DNA from: Quercus robur
Taxonomy: Eukaryota; Streptophyta; Magnoliopsida; Fagales; Fagaceae
Assembly (NCBI RefSeq): GCF_932294415.1
Contig: NC_065544.1
Coordinates: forward strand, 10,949,351 to 11,013,350
Reading direction: 5' to 3'
Length of the DNA stretch: 64,000 nucleotides
Position numbers and translations under genes: made by a program. Shown piece after piece: positions 9,930 to 21,734 of this stretch (the stretch's first letter is position 1; each line of letters opens with the position of its first letter). The notes beneath the pieces are model-generated. The model was not told the DNA's origin and did not search any database. It worked only from the letters and a program-made list of their open reading frames with translations.

Positions 9930-10960
9930 GAGAAAATTGCCTACACAACCCCTGAAATTTAAAACAATGGTCATTACACCCCTTAAACTTTTATTTTGGT
10001 CAATTTACTCCTTCAACTTCTGTTAGTTTGCTGTCAAAATTTTAACAGAAAATAAACGTGAGACACACGTGATGCTTAAAATACCATAATCAAAAAGATG
10101 AGAAGAAGAGGGAGATCACTGGTTAGAACACCACAGTGGCATCCCTACCTCCGGGGTTGGAAGTCTTTGTCTTGTCGTTTATGGTACCACTGCACCGTCT
10201 AGCTGCAAATATGGATCTCCTGTTCAATAGCCACCATTTTACTAATATTTTCATTCTAAATATTTCCTATGATACCTTAGTTTCGGGACCCTGTTTTCCT
10301 ATAATGAAGCGTGGTTTACAAGGATGGAATGTTGGACTTTCAATTCTTTTACCCTTCAAGCATTCTCTTGACGAATTCTTTGGGAGCAGTAATCAACAAC
10401 CCCAACAGCCAAGTCCACCATCTATGTTAACAATCTTTACCAACCCAATAAAGAAAACTAACCAAAACGGTAAAACCCACATCTAATTCTAAATCCCAGC
10501 AACGCCGAATTCTTCAAAACCCAGAATTTTTGTTTTCAATTAAAAAATTAAAAACAAAAAACCTCCGGTTGTCTGGGTTTCTAGGAAATCCCTAGGGAGC
10601 TAGCTTTAGCAGCGCAATCCCTCATATCCAGATCCATTAGAACCTTCTTAAAATTGAAACAAACTTGTTTTAGAGATTTGAGACTTTTTTTTGGGTGTGT
10701 CTGGTGTGGATCCATATTGTGTTTGAACGACGAGATGGTCATTCTTATCGATTGTCTCCCTCACTCAAAAAAGCAGTTCTCTCCTTTGTTTCACGTGTGT
10801 CTCATGTGCATTTTTTGTTATAATTTTGACAGCAAATTAACATAGGTAGTGATTCGGAAAATGTGTAAATCTAAAGGATCAAATTGGCCAAAATAAAAGT
10901 CTAGGGAGTGTAATGACCACTCCTCTAAATTTTAAGGGGTGTATGGACATTTTTTTCCTA
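9930..10960. mobile_element. Mutator-like element with long inverted repeats
   Basis: About 120-140 bp at the left end (attgcctacacaacccctga, then cattacaccccttaaacttt, then ttttggtcaatttactcc, gtttgctgtcaaaatttt) recur inverted at 10815-10960. The 7-base word ATAAATA lies just outside both ends (9923-9929, 10961-10967), a possible remnant of a 9-bp duplication. Long terminal inverted repeats are typical of MULEs. The interior has a 116-codon frame at 10136-10486 that I do not recognise; no transposase. Confidence 0.7.
10136..10486 (+). other. Unrecognised 116-codon frame inside the MULE-like element
   Basis: An ATG-led frame runs from MASLPPGLEVFVLSF through ISYDTLVSGPCFP to NQQPQQPSPPS and TNQNGKTHI. 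It has no clear signal peptide and no family motif I know. Its place between MULE inverted repeats makes it either captured host sequence or a chance frame. Expression cannot be judged. Confidence 0.25.
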
Positions 10961-11113
10961 ATAAATAAAATAAAAATTAGTGACAATGATCAATCAAGTA
11001 GAAAATCGATCTGTTAATAATTTCCTCCAGCCATACATTTAGTTGGTCTACATAATCCACTAACTTAGCCAAGAAACAGGCAGATCTATTACCTTGAAGG
11101 CTTTTACTATACT

Positions 11114-11869
11114 TGTTAGGTTTTAGATCCCTATAAACTAGATTGTTTAACCTAATTAATTAACCAAGTGAATATTTAAGTTTATTATTTAGATCTAGGT
11201 TAAAACAATAAAGTCATATAATGTAAAACAGCGAAAAATTAAACAACACAACGATATGATGACTCAAGAAAACCAAACCGATAAAAAAATCTAGGGAGGA
11301 TTTAACCTAACTATCCTTAAGATAAAAAGCAAATCAAGTCCACGGACTACTTCTTTCCTTGGCCTTTGCAATACAAGCACCCATACTTGTGATAAAAAAC
11401 ACAAACTCTCCTGTTTGTGACTCCAATACCACATTTGAAGGTTTAGATCATCCGCTATTGTTGATCTTCATGCAGCAACTTCAGATCTATCGGTTCTAAA
11501 TATATGAGAGTGATATCCGGTAGTGACTTTGATAGAGGAAGGCATAGAACATTTTAGATTTCACAAGAGCACCTCCAAAGTAATAATAAAACGTGCCTAG
11601 GGTTTCCTTTTTGGGCTTAATGAGCAGTTGGGCTTAAATAAAAATTCTGCAGAAAACGCATGTCTACGATTTTCAATCGGTCGAGCTTGTTCTTCGATCG
11701 ATTGAACTAAGCAAATTTCGAATTCTCTTTTCAACAGCTTGCTTGTTCTTAGATCTTGACTTGTATCACCTTGAGCATTGTCTAATAATACCTATAGACT
11801 CTAGGATCTATATATAGACAAGCTTGTGTTCATGATTTGCCAATTGTTCTAAATGTTTAGAACCTAACA
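11114..11869 (+). mobile_element. Solo LTR (family B), copy 1
   Basis: Begins TGTTAGG and ends CCTAACA, the usual TG...CA borders. A perfect 5-bp duplication ATACT flanks it (11109-11113 and 11870-11874). No PBS follows and no partner LTR lies nearby, so it is a solo LTR left by recombination between the two LTRs of one element. A diverged second copy is at 17213-18050. Superfamily is not determined. Confidence 0.88.
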
Positions 11870-12091
11870 ATACTGATTTCTCATGACTGGAGAAGACCTA
11901 ATATCCTCCTTCGCTGCAACAAGTATGTGCCCCATGCAGCCATGCGAGAAATATTTGGTGCTGGTTCCTGAATATGTTGTAAAATGTAAAATGAAGATAA
12001 AGTATCTTGTAAGCTATACAGATGGACTTATTAAATTTGGAAGATAAAATCAGATCTGCTATGTATTTATATAGAAAGGTGAAAAGGACTA

Positions 12092-12807
12092 TTGATGAGC
12101 ATGAAATATATTAATTAAAATACTCTTGTATTTACATATTTAATTTAGCCTCATTTGTATGCCATTTCGAGGCTAATTATAAATTTTTTTTATAGGTAAT
12201 AAAGGCTTTACATGCTAATGGACTTTAGATGGACTATAACTCAAGTGGGTTGAACCCAACTCAAATTCTAAGACCTACAAGATGTTGTTAAAGCTTAATC
12301 AATTAAGAAGTTCATCTGTTGTGAGAAGTGGTAGCCAAAGAATGGAAAACCATAGAAGAAGCAATTCACGTGGACAATGCTAGAACAATTCATAAGGAAA
12401 TTGAATGAGAGACAAGGTGGGCCCAAATTGAGTCAAAAGCCAACTTAAAGAGATCCAGCCCAGGCATGAAATATAGAAAAATTTCAAATTTAAGAAAAAA
12501 AAACATAATCCTCTATGGTTTTTCTATCATTTGTCTTACACTTCTCACAAATGAATAGATGATTTTCTTGATGATTAGGCTTTAACTACATCTAATAGAT
12601 CTTTGAATTTGAGTTGGATTTAGCACACTTGAGTTACAGTCCATCTAAATTCTATTGGCATGTAAAGCCTTTATTACCTATGTATAAAACTAAGATAATT
12701 TATAATTAGTCACAAAATAGCATACAAGTAAAACTAAATATTGTTCTAAAAAAAAGTAAGGCTAAATACGAAAGAGTATTTTAATTAATATATTTCATGA
12801 ACATCAA
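12092..12807. mobile_element. Element with about 200-bp terminal inverted repeats
   Basis: The left arm 12092-12280 (ttgatgagcatgaaatatat, aattaaaatactctt, ggtaataaaggctttacatg, tggactttagatggact) recurs inverted at 12600-12807. The unique centre is about 320 bp and non-coding. No clear target duplication was found. MULE-like or foldback by structure only. Confidence 0.7.
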
Positions 12808-12892
12808 CAATAATATATATATATATATATATATCCAAATATAGTACATTTGTCTTCTTCTTCTTCTTTTATATATATAGAGAGAGAGAGTT

Positions 12893-12975
12893 TAAACATA
12901 TGATGTTCGCTTTTGATGATTGAACTTTTTATTATCAAACCAAAAAACCAATTAGTTTTTGGCATAAGTAGAAAA
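12893..12975 (-). mobile_element. Truncated family 1 SINE, minus strand
   Basis: Reverse-complement words of the SINE body are seen: aaccaattagtttttggcat and a damaged gatgataaagaacaatcatc equivalent. The tRNA-like head is missing. Fit is partial. Confidence 0.5.
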
Positions 12976-13077
12976 TATAGTATATTTATTGATTACACAA
13001 TATTGATGACCCACATTAAATATATAGAGATAAAGATAAAATGTTCAACCATATCTATAAAAATAGAGGAAAAAATG

Positions 13078-13250
13078 TGAGTTCTAATTAGCTCAACTAG
13101 TAAAATTTCTTGATGTCAAAAAAGATATCTAAGATTTGAATCCCGCCAACACCAAAAATTAATTGGTGTCTTAGCTTGATGATAAAAAACAATCATCATT
13201 GAGTGGACATTGTAGGTGGAATTTCTATTGTATCTATCAAAAAAATATAT
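13078..13250 (+). mobile_element. tRNA-derived SINE (family 1)
   Basis: Head agttctaattagctcaacta with a decayed box B (gatttgaatcc), body aattaattggtgtcttagct and gatgataaaaaacaatcatc, and an A-rich end. It matches 6296-6451 along its length but is more diverged. No clean flanking duplication was found. Confidence 0.82.
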
Positions 13251-13387
13251 ATTATAAAAAACATAATCTAATAATCATTGAAACTAGCACTTAATCGCAA
13301 AGAGTCTTGTTACTCAATTGATTGATTCCTCCTAATGTTTCCAACAAAGACAACCAAAATTAAAATACTCTCACCAAAACTATCAAA

Positions 13388-13425
13388 TTATCAACAACAA
13401 AAAAAAAAAAAAAAAAAAAAAAAAA
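13388..13425. repeat. Poly-A tract
   Basis: A nearly pure run of A of more than 30 bases. A second run of more than 40 A lies at 14227-14270, inside the GAGCATT element. Confidence 0.95.
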
Positions 13426-13954
13426 ACCAACACTTACCAATGAAATTAACAACCCAACCCCATCATATAATAAATCTCTTCTTACGATTTGTTTGATCAA
13501 AAGTCACAATTTTAATGATTCTAAAAAATTGTCACAATTTTAAACAATTTTTCAATTAAATAACGTTTATTTTATGGAAATGTTGTACCACATAGCAGTT
13601 TACCTAACTTTAGCATTAAATTAATAAATATACTCCTCAAAATATATATAAACTTCCTTGCAAAGTCACATAGTTGAAAAAGATCAGGTTGATTTATTCT
13701 ATTTGATTCAGATTAAATGTCTTATCATAATTTGCAAAAATCTTTATTTTATTATTTATTATCAATTGTCTTCTATGTAAACACAAGTTTTGAGTAATAA
13801 CTTCTATTTATTAAGATGACAATATGTGTTGTCCTTTCATAAAAGAAGAGAATGATAAAATCGATATACTCTAATATGAGTTGCTTATCATACATTTCAA
13901 AACATAATAGTATGAGAATTGGATTATACCAACTCAATTTAATATTTTAAACTA

Positions 13955-14226
13955 GAGCATTCACAATGGGAAATGCTATGTTATTCTATTTTACCATCTT
14001 AAAAAGCTACTTTATTATTTATACCATACCATTTTACAACACACCCAACATCCCAACTTTTTTTTTATCATATAACACATTAAAATAATATATTTACACA
14101 ATAAAATAATAAATCCCAAAACCATATCTATTCTCTCCCATCTCTCTCCTCTCTCTAATTTTCACCTCTCTTCCTCTGTCTCTCTTCCACTGAAACCACC
14201 ACCACTTCCACCATCCAAAAAGGCTA

Positions 14227-14272
<46 letters not shown>

Positions 14273-15395
14273 ACTTGTAGAAATCCAATACAAATCAAAC
14301 CCAGATACCAAAAACCTTAACTTTCTCAGAATTTGGCTGATTTCTCAGTAGCCCAGAACTTAAACAGACCTCCAAAAATAAAAACCACTTACAGAAACCA
14401 AATATCAATCAAACCCACTTCCAAATAACTCTCTCTCTCTACATCACCTCTCACCGCCACCGCCACCAACACACCAAACCCACTTCCACCGTTGACCCAA
14501 TCGCCACAACAACTCCACCAATCTCTAAAGAAATCCAGGAAATCGTGGCCCACCAAGTGAAAAAACCCAGCCACCACCACACAAACCCACCACGGCACAG
14601 GCTAGCAACCACCACCATAATCACAATACCCACCACCATGCCACCACCATTCCAACCACCAAAACCCACGCTAACAACCTTAGATGAAACCCATGCTGAC
14701 AACCACCAAGAGAAACCCACCGCAAGAATCACAACAAAAAAAAAAAAAAAACCACCACCAATCTCGTCGACAACCATGCCACCACGCTGATCTAAAAACC
14801 CATCACTTTGATCTCGCTGACAACCACGACACCACACCAATCTCTCTCTCTCTTTTCCTTTTCCTCTCTCTCCCTCAACCTCTAGCACAGGCCACAACAA
14901 ATAAAATAAAATAAAATAAAAAACGCCACCACCGTTAAACCACCATCAAATCAAAACCAAATTAAACCACCATCAAACAACGCCACCACCAACCGATCAA
15001 CAGATTCAAACCCACCATCAACCAATCCCAACCCACTGATCCAAACCCAGCCCGTTGATCCACACCGATCCAAAATCTAAAATCTAAAACCCAGCACCAG
15101 TGCAAGCTTTGAATGTGAGAGATCTGAGAGAGGGAGCGAGGAGGGAGGAGCTCTGAGAGACAGAGAAAAGAAGTGAGAGTCATAATGAGAAATCAAAAGG
15201 GGAAATCAGTAAATTATAGTATTTTCATTTACAATTATGCTACAGTGCAATTCTACATTTAGAATGGCACTGTAACACAATTGCAATTTTTTTTGCAATT
15301 CTAAGCTTTTACTAGTTTGGGTGTTAGGTGGTTTTTGGGCTTTAATGTTAGATCAACCCTACGTATCCCATTTGGCAATCCCAATGGGAATGCTT
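13955..15395. mobile_element. GAGCATT-family inverted-repeat element, about 1.44 kb
   Basis: Left end gagcattcacaatgggaaat; right end, read inward, aagcattcccattgggatt. Subterminal words (attctattttaccatcttaa on the left; ctacagtgcaattctacatt and ttgcaattctaagctttta on the right) match the element at 61593-62799. The interior is A/C-rich (Pro/Thr/His-rich on plus, Trp/Gly-rich on minus) and full of simple repeats, so the long frame at 14451-14900 is not taken as a gene. No transposase. Confidence 0.7.
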
Positions 15396-15681
15396 GTCCT
15401 CATACGATCATACTTTGACTTTTGTGCAGCATCACAAGTTTACATAAAAATTATACAAGAACAGTGTGACCCTAGCTAGAAAAAAAGGTCACTTAAAATT
15501 GTTGAGTAACTTAATTTAAAAATGTTCATAAGTCCAAAATTAATCATTATTAATTTTAAGGATACATCAAGCTATATATATATATATATAAAAAGCATTT
15601 ATAAGACATAAGGATTTAAGCTTTGATTATAATTGATATGAGTTTAACATAAAAATAAGAAAATTTCCTCAGAGAAAAGTA

Positions 15682-16068
15682 ATGGCTCAGAGATTTACAT
15701 AAACATTTATGGTGGCGATGATGGTGTTGGTTATCTTTGCTTTTGGTGAAGTGCAGACTGTGCAGTTTAATGACCTTACCGCTACTCGTTATCATCTCTA
15801 TAATCTTGATATGGTTGAAGGAAAATTTTAAAATTGCCTTCTAGAAAACTTTAAGATATGTCAAGATTATCATAAAAGAAGAAAACGTAGTAAAAGATTG
15901 AAAGATTGTGCTTGTTATCATTTTAACCTTTGCGTAAAGGATTACAATTTTTCTTCAGATCACCCAATGTTCGATGCCGCTTTAGAGTGCTAAATATTTT
16001 GCCTGAATAAGTGACCTACCGATTCTTATCGTTTGGAAGCTTGTTTTGTAAATTGTTACGAATACTAA
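15682..16068 (+). pseudogene. Cysteine-rich secreted peptide pseudogene, copy 2
   Basis: It keeps an ATG (15682) but has a stop at codon 7. The signal-peptide region TFMVAMMVLVIFAFGEVQT is clear, and the frame then reads LTATRYHLYNLDMVEGKF, stop, NCLLENFKICQDYHKRRK, DCACYHFNLCVKDY, SDHPMFDAALEC, stop, and LEACFVNCYEY before the stop at 16066. At least three further in-frame stops break it, yet the frame itself is largely kept. With copy 1 it defines an ancestral peptide of about 125-130 residues with some eight or more cysteines. Family not identified; thionin-like is a guess. Confidence 0.68.
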
Positions 16069-16140
16069 AGTCGGTAATTAGATTGTAAATTCTCTCACTC
16101 TCTCCCTCAACACTGTTATATAATAAATAGTTGTCAATTT

Positions 16141-17212
16141 CTTATATACCAAGTGTTTTACACAAGTTTAATTTATTTTATTTCTAAATTTGTAATTATT
16201 TGTCCATAGATAACTACTACATTTTTTACGTAAATTTTCTAAGAAATATAATAAGTGTAGATAAGAAATACATGGTATGCGTATTGATGTACAGTGGCAA
16301 AGCAAGGGAACCTATCTTCAGTGAAATTTCTCATTAAATATAGTATAAAAAATTATAAGGTATAGGTGAATTTACTAATCAGCCCCTCGGATTTTGAGGA
16401 GGGGAGGGGGGGTTGGTGAATCTACTAGTCTTCTACCATTTTGATGATATTTGAGATCTTCTTGCCTTGTTTCAGTGCTACCTGGTCTTTGTCATTGGGA
16501 TTTTAGTTGTGTTTCAAATAAAGCAATGCTGATGTTTGTGTTTAGTTGGAAAATTTGCCTGCTCAATATATGCAAGCTATACTTTCTGATGTAACAATAT
16601 AATTTTCAATATATATCATGTCTTTAGGTTCAAATTGTTTCCTCAAATTCTTAAATTGATCCATAACAACCCAAAAAAATTAAATTGGTACAAATAACCA
16701 AAAAAAAAAAAAAAAATCAATCAGTCAAAAAATACAAAACAACAAAAAATTTCTTTCTATTTAACAAATTCTGAAATAATTAGCTAATAAAAAACAAAAA
16801 ATCCTCTATAGGTACAGTCTCGCCACTTTGCTATATATAGCCATACTATACTCACTACGCTTCAGCCTCTACGCCACCATGCATATTTGACTCATTGAGC
16901 TTGCGCTGAGTTCACTAATCAGTCATGTAATTGCCTAACTCGCCATTAATTCGATCTCTATTGCTAGCATAGCTCCACTCGGACCACTCTGGCCTCCAAT
17001 CGACTAACAACCTCAAAGTTGAACCATTTTCAATTTAGAAAGCCAGATTATCTAGAATTTGAATCTCAATAACTTAATGACCTAATGAGATGTTTTCTAC
17101 ATGAAGTTTTCTCATATAATTTTTTTTTTTTACTTAAAATTTTCATTCTATTTAGCTTGGCCTAAGAAAAAAAAATTTGGCTTCACCAATTGCTACTGTC
17201 GATGTATGTATA
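16141..17212. other. Intergenic DNA, no gene recognised
   Basis: AT-rich with many stops in all frames. The phrase tagcttggcctaag, then A-run, then ggcttcacc at 17153-17188 resembles 9861-9898, so decayed repeats are present, but I cannot define an element. Confidence 0.5.
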
Positions 17213-18050
17213 TGTTAGTTCATTTAGACCTCTGTACACTCATATTGTTTAACCTAATTAATTAACCAAGTTAATACTTAGGCTTATTATTCTGATCTAG
17301 GTTAAACACATACAATCATATTACTTAGTGTGGAAAAGTAAAAAAAAGTAAGCAATATGAAGACTTAGGAAAACTAATGAAACTAGCAGTTTCAAGGTAA
17401 AAAAATCTGTGAAGGATTTAACCTAATCTATCATCAAGGCAACAAATTCACTAAAAAGAATAGAAGTTTTACATTAGATTTTTCCCTAAATCTAAAGTTA
17501 CCTCTTGTAGTACTTACTCACGTGACCACATGCAATTCCAAATTCACGGATTCTTCTATCTGAATTTGTTGAACACAAACATCCATATTTGTGACTCTGA
17601 AATCCCACTCAAAACTTTAAATTATCAGCTATGCATAATTTTGTATGCAGCAACTTCAGATCTACCGGTTCTAATAATGTGTAGATGTAGTTTTGATAGT
17701 GACTTTGAAAGAAGAAGGCACAATACCTTTTAGATCTCAAAATAGCACCTCCAAAGTCATAACAAAACGTGTCTTAGGGTTTCCTTTAAATGGTAGGAGG
17801 ATTAGATCTGAAACTCTAATCACTTAATGAGCTTAATGAACTGTTGGGCCAAAATTAAAATCTGCAAAAACGCATCTCAATTGGTCAAACCTGTGTTTCA
17901 AATTTCCTGAACCTGCAGCTTCCTTATTCATGTATTCTGACTTGCAACATCTTGAGTATTGTCTAATCATACCTATAAACTTTGGAATCTATATTTAGAC
18001 AATTTTTTGTTCACATTTTGCCAATTGTTCTAATCTTTTAGAACCTAACA
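17213..18050 (+). mobile_element. Solo LTR (family B), copy 2
   Basis: Begins TGTTAG and ends CCTAACA, and aligns with 11114-11869 over its length (attgtttaacctaattaatt; aacttcagatctaccggttc; agggtttccttt; ttgccaattgttct). Flanks are GTATA and ATATA, a 4 of 5 match consistent with an aged 5-bp duplication. It is somewhat longer than copy 1. Confidence 0.82.
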
Positions 18051-18591
18051 ATATATATTGTTTTTTTTAACAGGATTGCATATATGTACAGTTGCCTATT
18101 CTAAACACAAAAAGGCATGATTAGCATTTTTTTTTTTTTAATTTGGTTTGCCAAGATTTTATTTGTTCTTTTTTATATGGATTTCTCAAGAGAAATCTTA
18201 TGTATATAATAACTTTTAAGAATAATTCTCTTAGTGTATTTATTTAAATTTAAGCTCCCCATTGGGCTTGTTATCCACTTAATTTGGACTAACAAGTCTA
18301 GTGTAAATATATATTACATTAGAACAATGAAAATGGATAACATTTCCCAATCCCCTTCTCTCCCCTCTCTTGATCACCTCTTCATTGCTTCCAAACTTTC
18401 ATGGGGAACAAATTACTTACACAATATATTTACTTTGCAAGAAATAGAGGAACGATGAAATATATATACATACATATTTGATATTTACAGTAAGAAATGT
18501 AGCAACATACAATATATATACCCATTGGTAGATAATCATGCCACAAAATGTATCTAAACTAAGGTCTCTCCTTCCAAATTACTAGTATAAT

Positions 18592-19396
18592 TTAACTAAA
18601 CAAAGAGGATGTGCCCCTATGGTTATTCCAAAAGTACAATTTCCAAAAGGGTCGACGTTTCTTGTTGCGTTTGAGAGGTTGAGCCACTGTGGTTTCACTT
18701 TTAGCTGCTGCTGCAGCATTAGCCATCTGCTGATCTATCTGTGATCCACTTAATATTTTCCACATAACTTGCACATCTTTGTATCCACACATCTGTACAT
18801 CATCTCGTAGTTTCAACAGACCATAATCACTTGCACTAGTGCTGCCACCTCTGCCTACACCACCACCTGCTTTGTCAACAAATTTTATATATCAAATCTA
18901 AAACAATAAATTTTTCTTATTGTAATTACTACCTTTTAAGTGAAATAAATAGATTAAGACTTTATTTTTGATACTTAATATAGTATAAATGTTATGAGAT
19001 TATTTTTAAGGCTAAATGATGGGACATAAATACACATTTCAAACTTAATCAAATTCATTTCGAACTTGATCACATTCATGCATGTTTCTTAGTACAACAA
19101 TGTCATCAAAACTGACTATGAGTAAAGAATGAAATTGTTTTCCCAACAAAACAAGAAACTGAAACATAAAAAAGAAATCTTTTATTTAATGATCAGTCAG
19201 AAATCACAATGAATTAACAATAGTCTCTGGACACTGAAAAGATCACTAAAAAAATATGAGAGGTAGTGAAAAGTTTGGGTGAGAGAGTATGTTAAGGCAA
19301 ACTTGTTGATGAATGCAAAAACTAACCAGATTTACGAGAATTGATTCGTGTAGATATAGCAACCAAAGCTCTCTTCATTCTGTGCAGCAAATTCAT
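18592..19396 (-). CDS. Uncharacterised 114-residue plant protein, two exons
   Basis: Exon 1 is 19327-19396, starting with the ATG at 19394-19396. Exon 2 is 18592-18866. The intron runs from GTTAGT to the CAG before 18866, and 70 + 275 nt give 114 codons plus stop. The N-terminus is short and basic (MNLLHRMKRALVAISTRINS), followed by a Gly/Ser linker. The core reads SDYGLLKLRDDVQMCGYKD and VQVMWKIL, then an Ala-rich helix and a basic aromatic tail (KRNKKRRPFWKLYFWNNH). I believe this is a plant-specific family of unknown function, recalled from the Y-LLxLR-DVxxCGYxDVQVMW core; that is memory, not a search. No transmembrane segment. A TATA-like box lies upstream. The frame is clean, so it is probably a live gene. 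Confidence 0.8.
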
Positions 19397-19494
19397 TGAG
19401 CTGTAGCTATAGCTCTATGATCGGGCTCTAGGAGAAGAGCCACGATCAAGGCCCCAAAAAAATATACAAAAAAACAAAATTTGAGGTGGGTTTG

Positions 19495-19502
19495 TATTTA
19501 TA
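19495..19502 (-). promoter_or_regulatory. TATA-like box of the 114-residue gene
   Basis: TATAAATA on the minus strand, about 100 bp upstream of the start codon. This fits a short leader beginning near 19465. No other strong TATA box lies closer. Confidence 0.5.
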
Positions 19503-19621
19503 TTACTAAGAAGATGAAGAGAGAAGAGCACGCGGCAAGAAAGGCACCGAAACCCATGTACACGTTGCTTTGAGATATGTACTAGACGTCTCACATTCGT
19601 GTTATTATTTGGTACATTCAA

Positions 19622-20400
19622 GCTAGCAAGTCCCCATTTCCTGCATCAATTTCTTACTTTGAGTTTTTGGCTCTTCCCATCCTAGTTTCTACTATACATT
19701 TAAAAATTCCATTAAAGTCTCGTTCGGCTAACTGTGTCCCATTCCATGTATCAGTCAGTCAGTGACTCTTAGTAGTCCACATCAATAAAGAAGGCACTCA
19801 TGACTCATCATATTTGTCTTTGAGAAATAATGTAAACTATAGTTTGACAACAAATTCTAGATGTAATATTGTTACTGGTGGATAAAAAAATGTAATTTTA
19901 ATGATGAGTTGAAATTAGAACTAATAAAAATCTGTATTATGAAAATAATATGAATGTAACAATCCTCTTTGTTTTTAGTTCTTATTTTAGATTAAATTAA
20001 AGAATCTACCTACGAACATACCCAATTTCCACACCCATATTCATAACCTGTTTATACTTCCAAACCAATATCAACAACCTATATATGTTTCAATTATTCT
20101 AATACCACAACCAACTCCACACGTATTTTAACAATTATTTTATGTGACGGAAGTGATTAGTTATTTGTCATTTTCACATAGGCTCACCACTTTTTTTCTG
20201 TTACTCACAGTCAGTCGAATCATTTAGAGTTATGAAATGAGTGTAGAATTCATTATAACCCTAGAATTTTTTGTCAACTTATGTATCAATCACGAGTTGT
20301 CACATAAGCTTTTTTTTGTTTTTGTTTTAGTTAGGTGTGAAAAGGAGTACTAAAAATGGACATAGTTATATATCTATACATTTTGCTTTAAAATATAGGG
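19622..20400. other. Intergenic DNA with a decayed MITE
   Basis: No gene recognised. At about 19823-19970 gagaaataatgtaaac, tgttactggtggataaaaaa, agttgaaattagaactaata and aatatgaatgtaac match the GAGAAATG MITEs at 4269-4445 and 51379-51547, in worn form. Confidence 0.55.
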
Positions 20401-20404
20401 ATCA

Positions 20405-20500
20405 TCAATATTAATCAAGTGATAGTCATTGCCCCACGTTTGAGGTTCGATGTCCACTTCTCCCTCTCTTTCAATTTAACTATCTCCCAAAAAAAAAATG
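20405..20500 (+). mobile_element. SINE-like sequence (family 3)
   Basis: Box A-like aagtgatagtcattg and box B-like ggttcgatgtcc stand about 30 bases apart, followed by a C/T-rich body and a run of A. Same layout as 55165-55270. It is short and lacks clear flanking repeats. Confidence 0.5.
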
Positions 20501-21734
20501 CTTATAAAAATGTCATCTTGTTTGAAAATGCCATTTCACTTTCTAGGTCTTGAAAAACTAAAGCTTTAAACTACTAACTTGTCATATGGTTGTTGGATTG
20601 TCATAGGCATAGCCCACTTCGAGCAGAAAAGATAAAGTAAAAAGGAATACCGTTTAGTTTTCACAATTCAAGAAACAATATCGATCATATTTCATATTTG
20701 CAATAGTTTAACCCTTCACTAGCACACAACGATTTGAAATTATGGGAAGAAAGTGGGAAGATTTTAGCTGGGTACACTCCTCCGCTTAACAATGTCGTGT
20801 TAATGTCTGTAAATGCCTTCTTGGATTTTAAAATAATTTAAGAGAAATTCTTAGAAATATTTTTTGTAAGAAACTCTTAGAAGACTAATGCTTTAATTAA
20901 AAAAAAAAAAAAAAAAAAAAGTTATAAACTGACATGATTGTGGTTGTTGGATTGTCATTGCCTATTCTAACATAAACTTGGGAATATGCTCTCAAGAACC
21001 GAAAAAAAAAAAATTTATAATAAATAAATAAATCAGTTGGTTTTTGCTGTTCAAGAGCCAAAATTGACTTTTGGGATTGTAGATGTGACAAATAGGTCAG
21101 GTTCGAATTAGGGTTAGGTCAATCAGGTTTGGGTCAAATGGGTCATTTTCAACGTGTTAGGAATTATATAGTTGGATCAATTAAGTTACGAATCTAATTG
21201 TATTTTGTATTTTTCACATAATTAATTTTTTAAAAAATAAATAAATAAATATATATATATATATATATATTTGCCACTTAATAAATTATGCAACAAATTA
21301 CTTGGTGTGTTAATAAAAAAATTTAAGAATTATTTATCCTACAATAGGTAGATATACAATCTTCAAAAGTGTCATTTAAATACGATGACTGGTCGCACAA
21401 GAAGCAGATACATAACCATTAAAGATTACGCAAAGTATAATTCAAAATCACAATATCCTAGACTAAGTACAATTTTTTTTTTTTTTTTTTTGAGAATCAA
21501 GTACAAATATTAAGTGATCACAACAAATTGTACAAAATAAAGGCACAAATTCATGTGGTTGTGTTTAGATGAAACATAAAATATAGTGATGAAGCCTTTG
21601 GAAACAGGTGAACACTTATTCTTTAGTTTCCCTATGGCAAGGATCATCTGGTTTGGATGAAGTTGGAGCTTTAGATCAGACTATATAGGTAGTCATATCC
21701 AGCAATGAGGATATAAACTATGGTGAAGTTGTAC
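20501..21734. other. Intergenic DNA, no gene recognised
   Basis: AT-rich. The phrase ggttgttggattgtcat occurs twice (about 20587 and 20942). Poly-A at 20899-20920, AT repeats near 21240-21270, poly-T near 21473-21491. Confidence 0.5.

Larger units (their letters stand above)
13520..16140. repeat. Segmental duplication, copy 2
   Basis: It carries the same ordered blocks as 5290-7020, including the cysteine-rich peptide gene. Between the blocks gagaattggat and ctcatacgatcatactttga it holds the 1.4-kb GAGCATT element. In copy 1 the same two blocks are about 40 bp apart, so that element inserted after the duplication. Confidence 0.7.

Noticed and set aside
14451..14900. 149-codon minus-strand frame in the GAGCATT element
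   Set aside because: Trp/Gly/Val-rich low-complexity translation of CCACCA-type repeats; no domain and no homologous frame in the sister elements.
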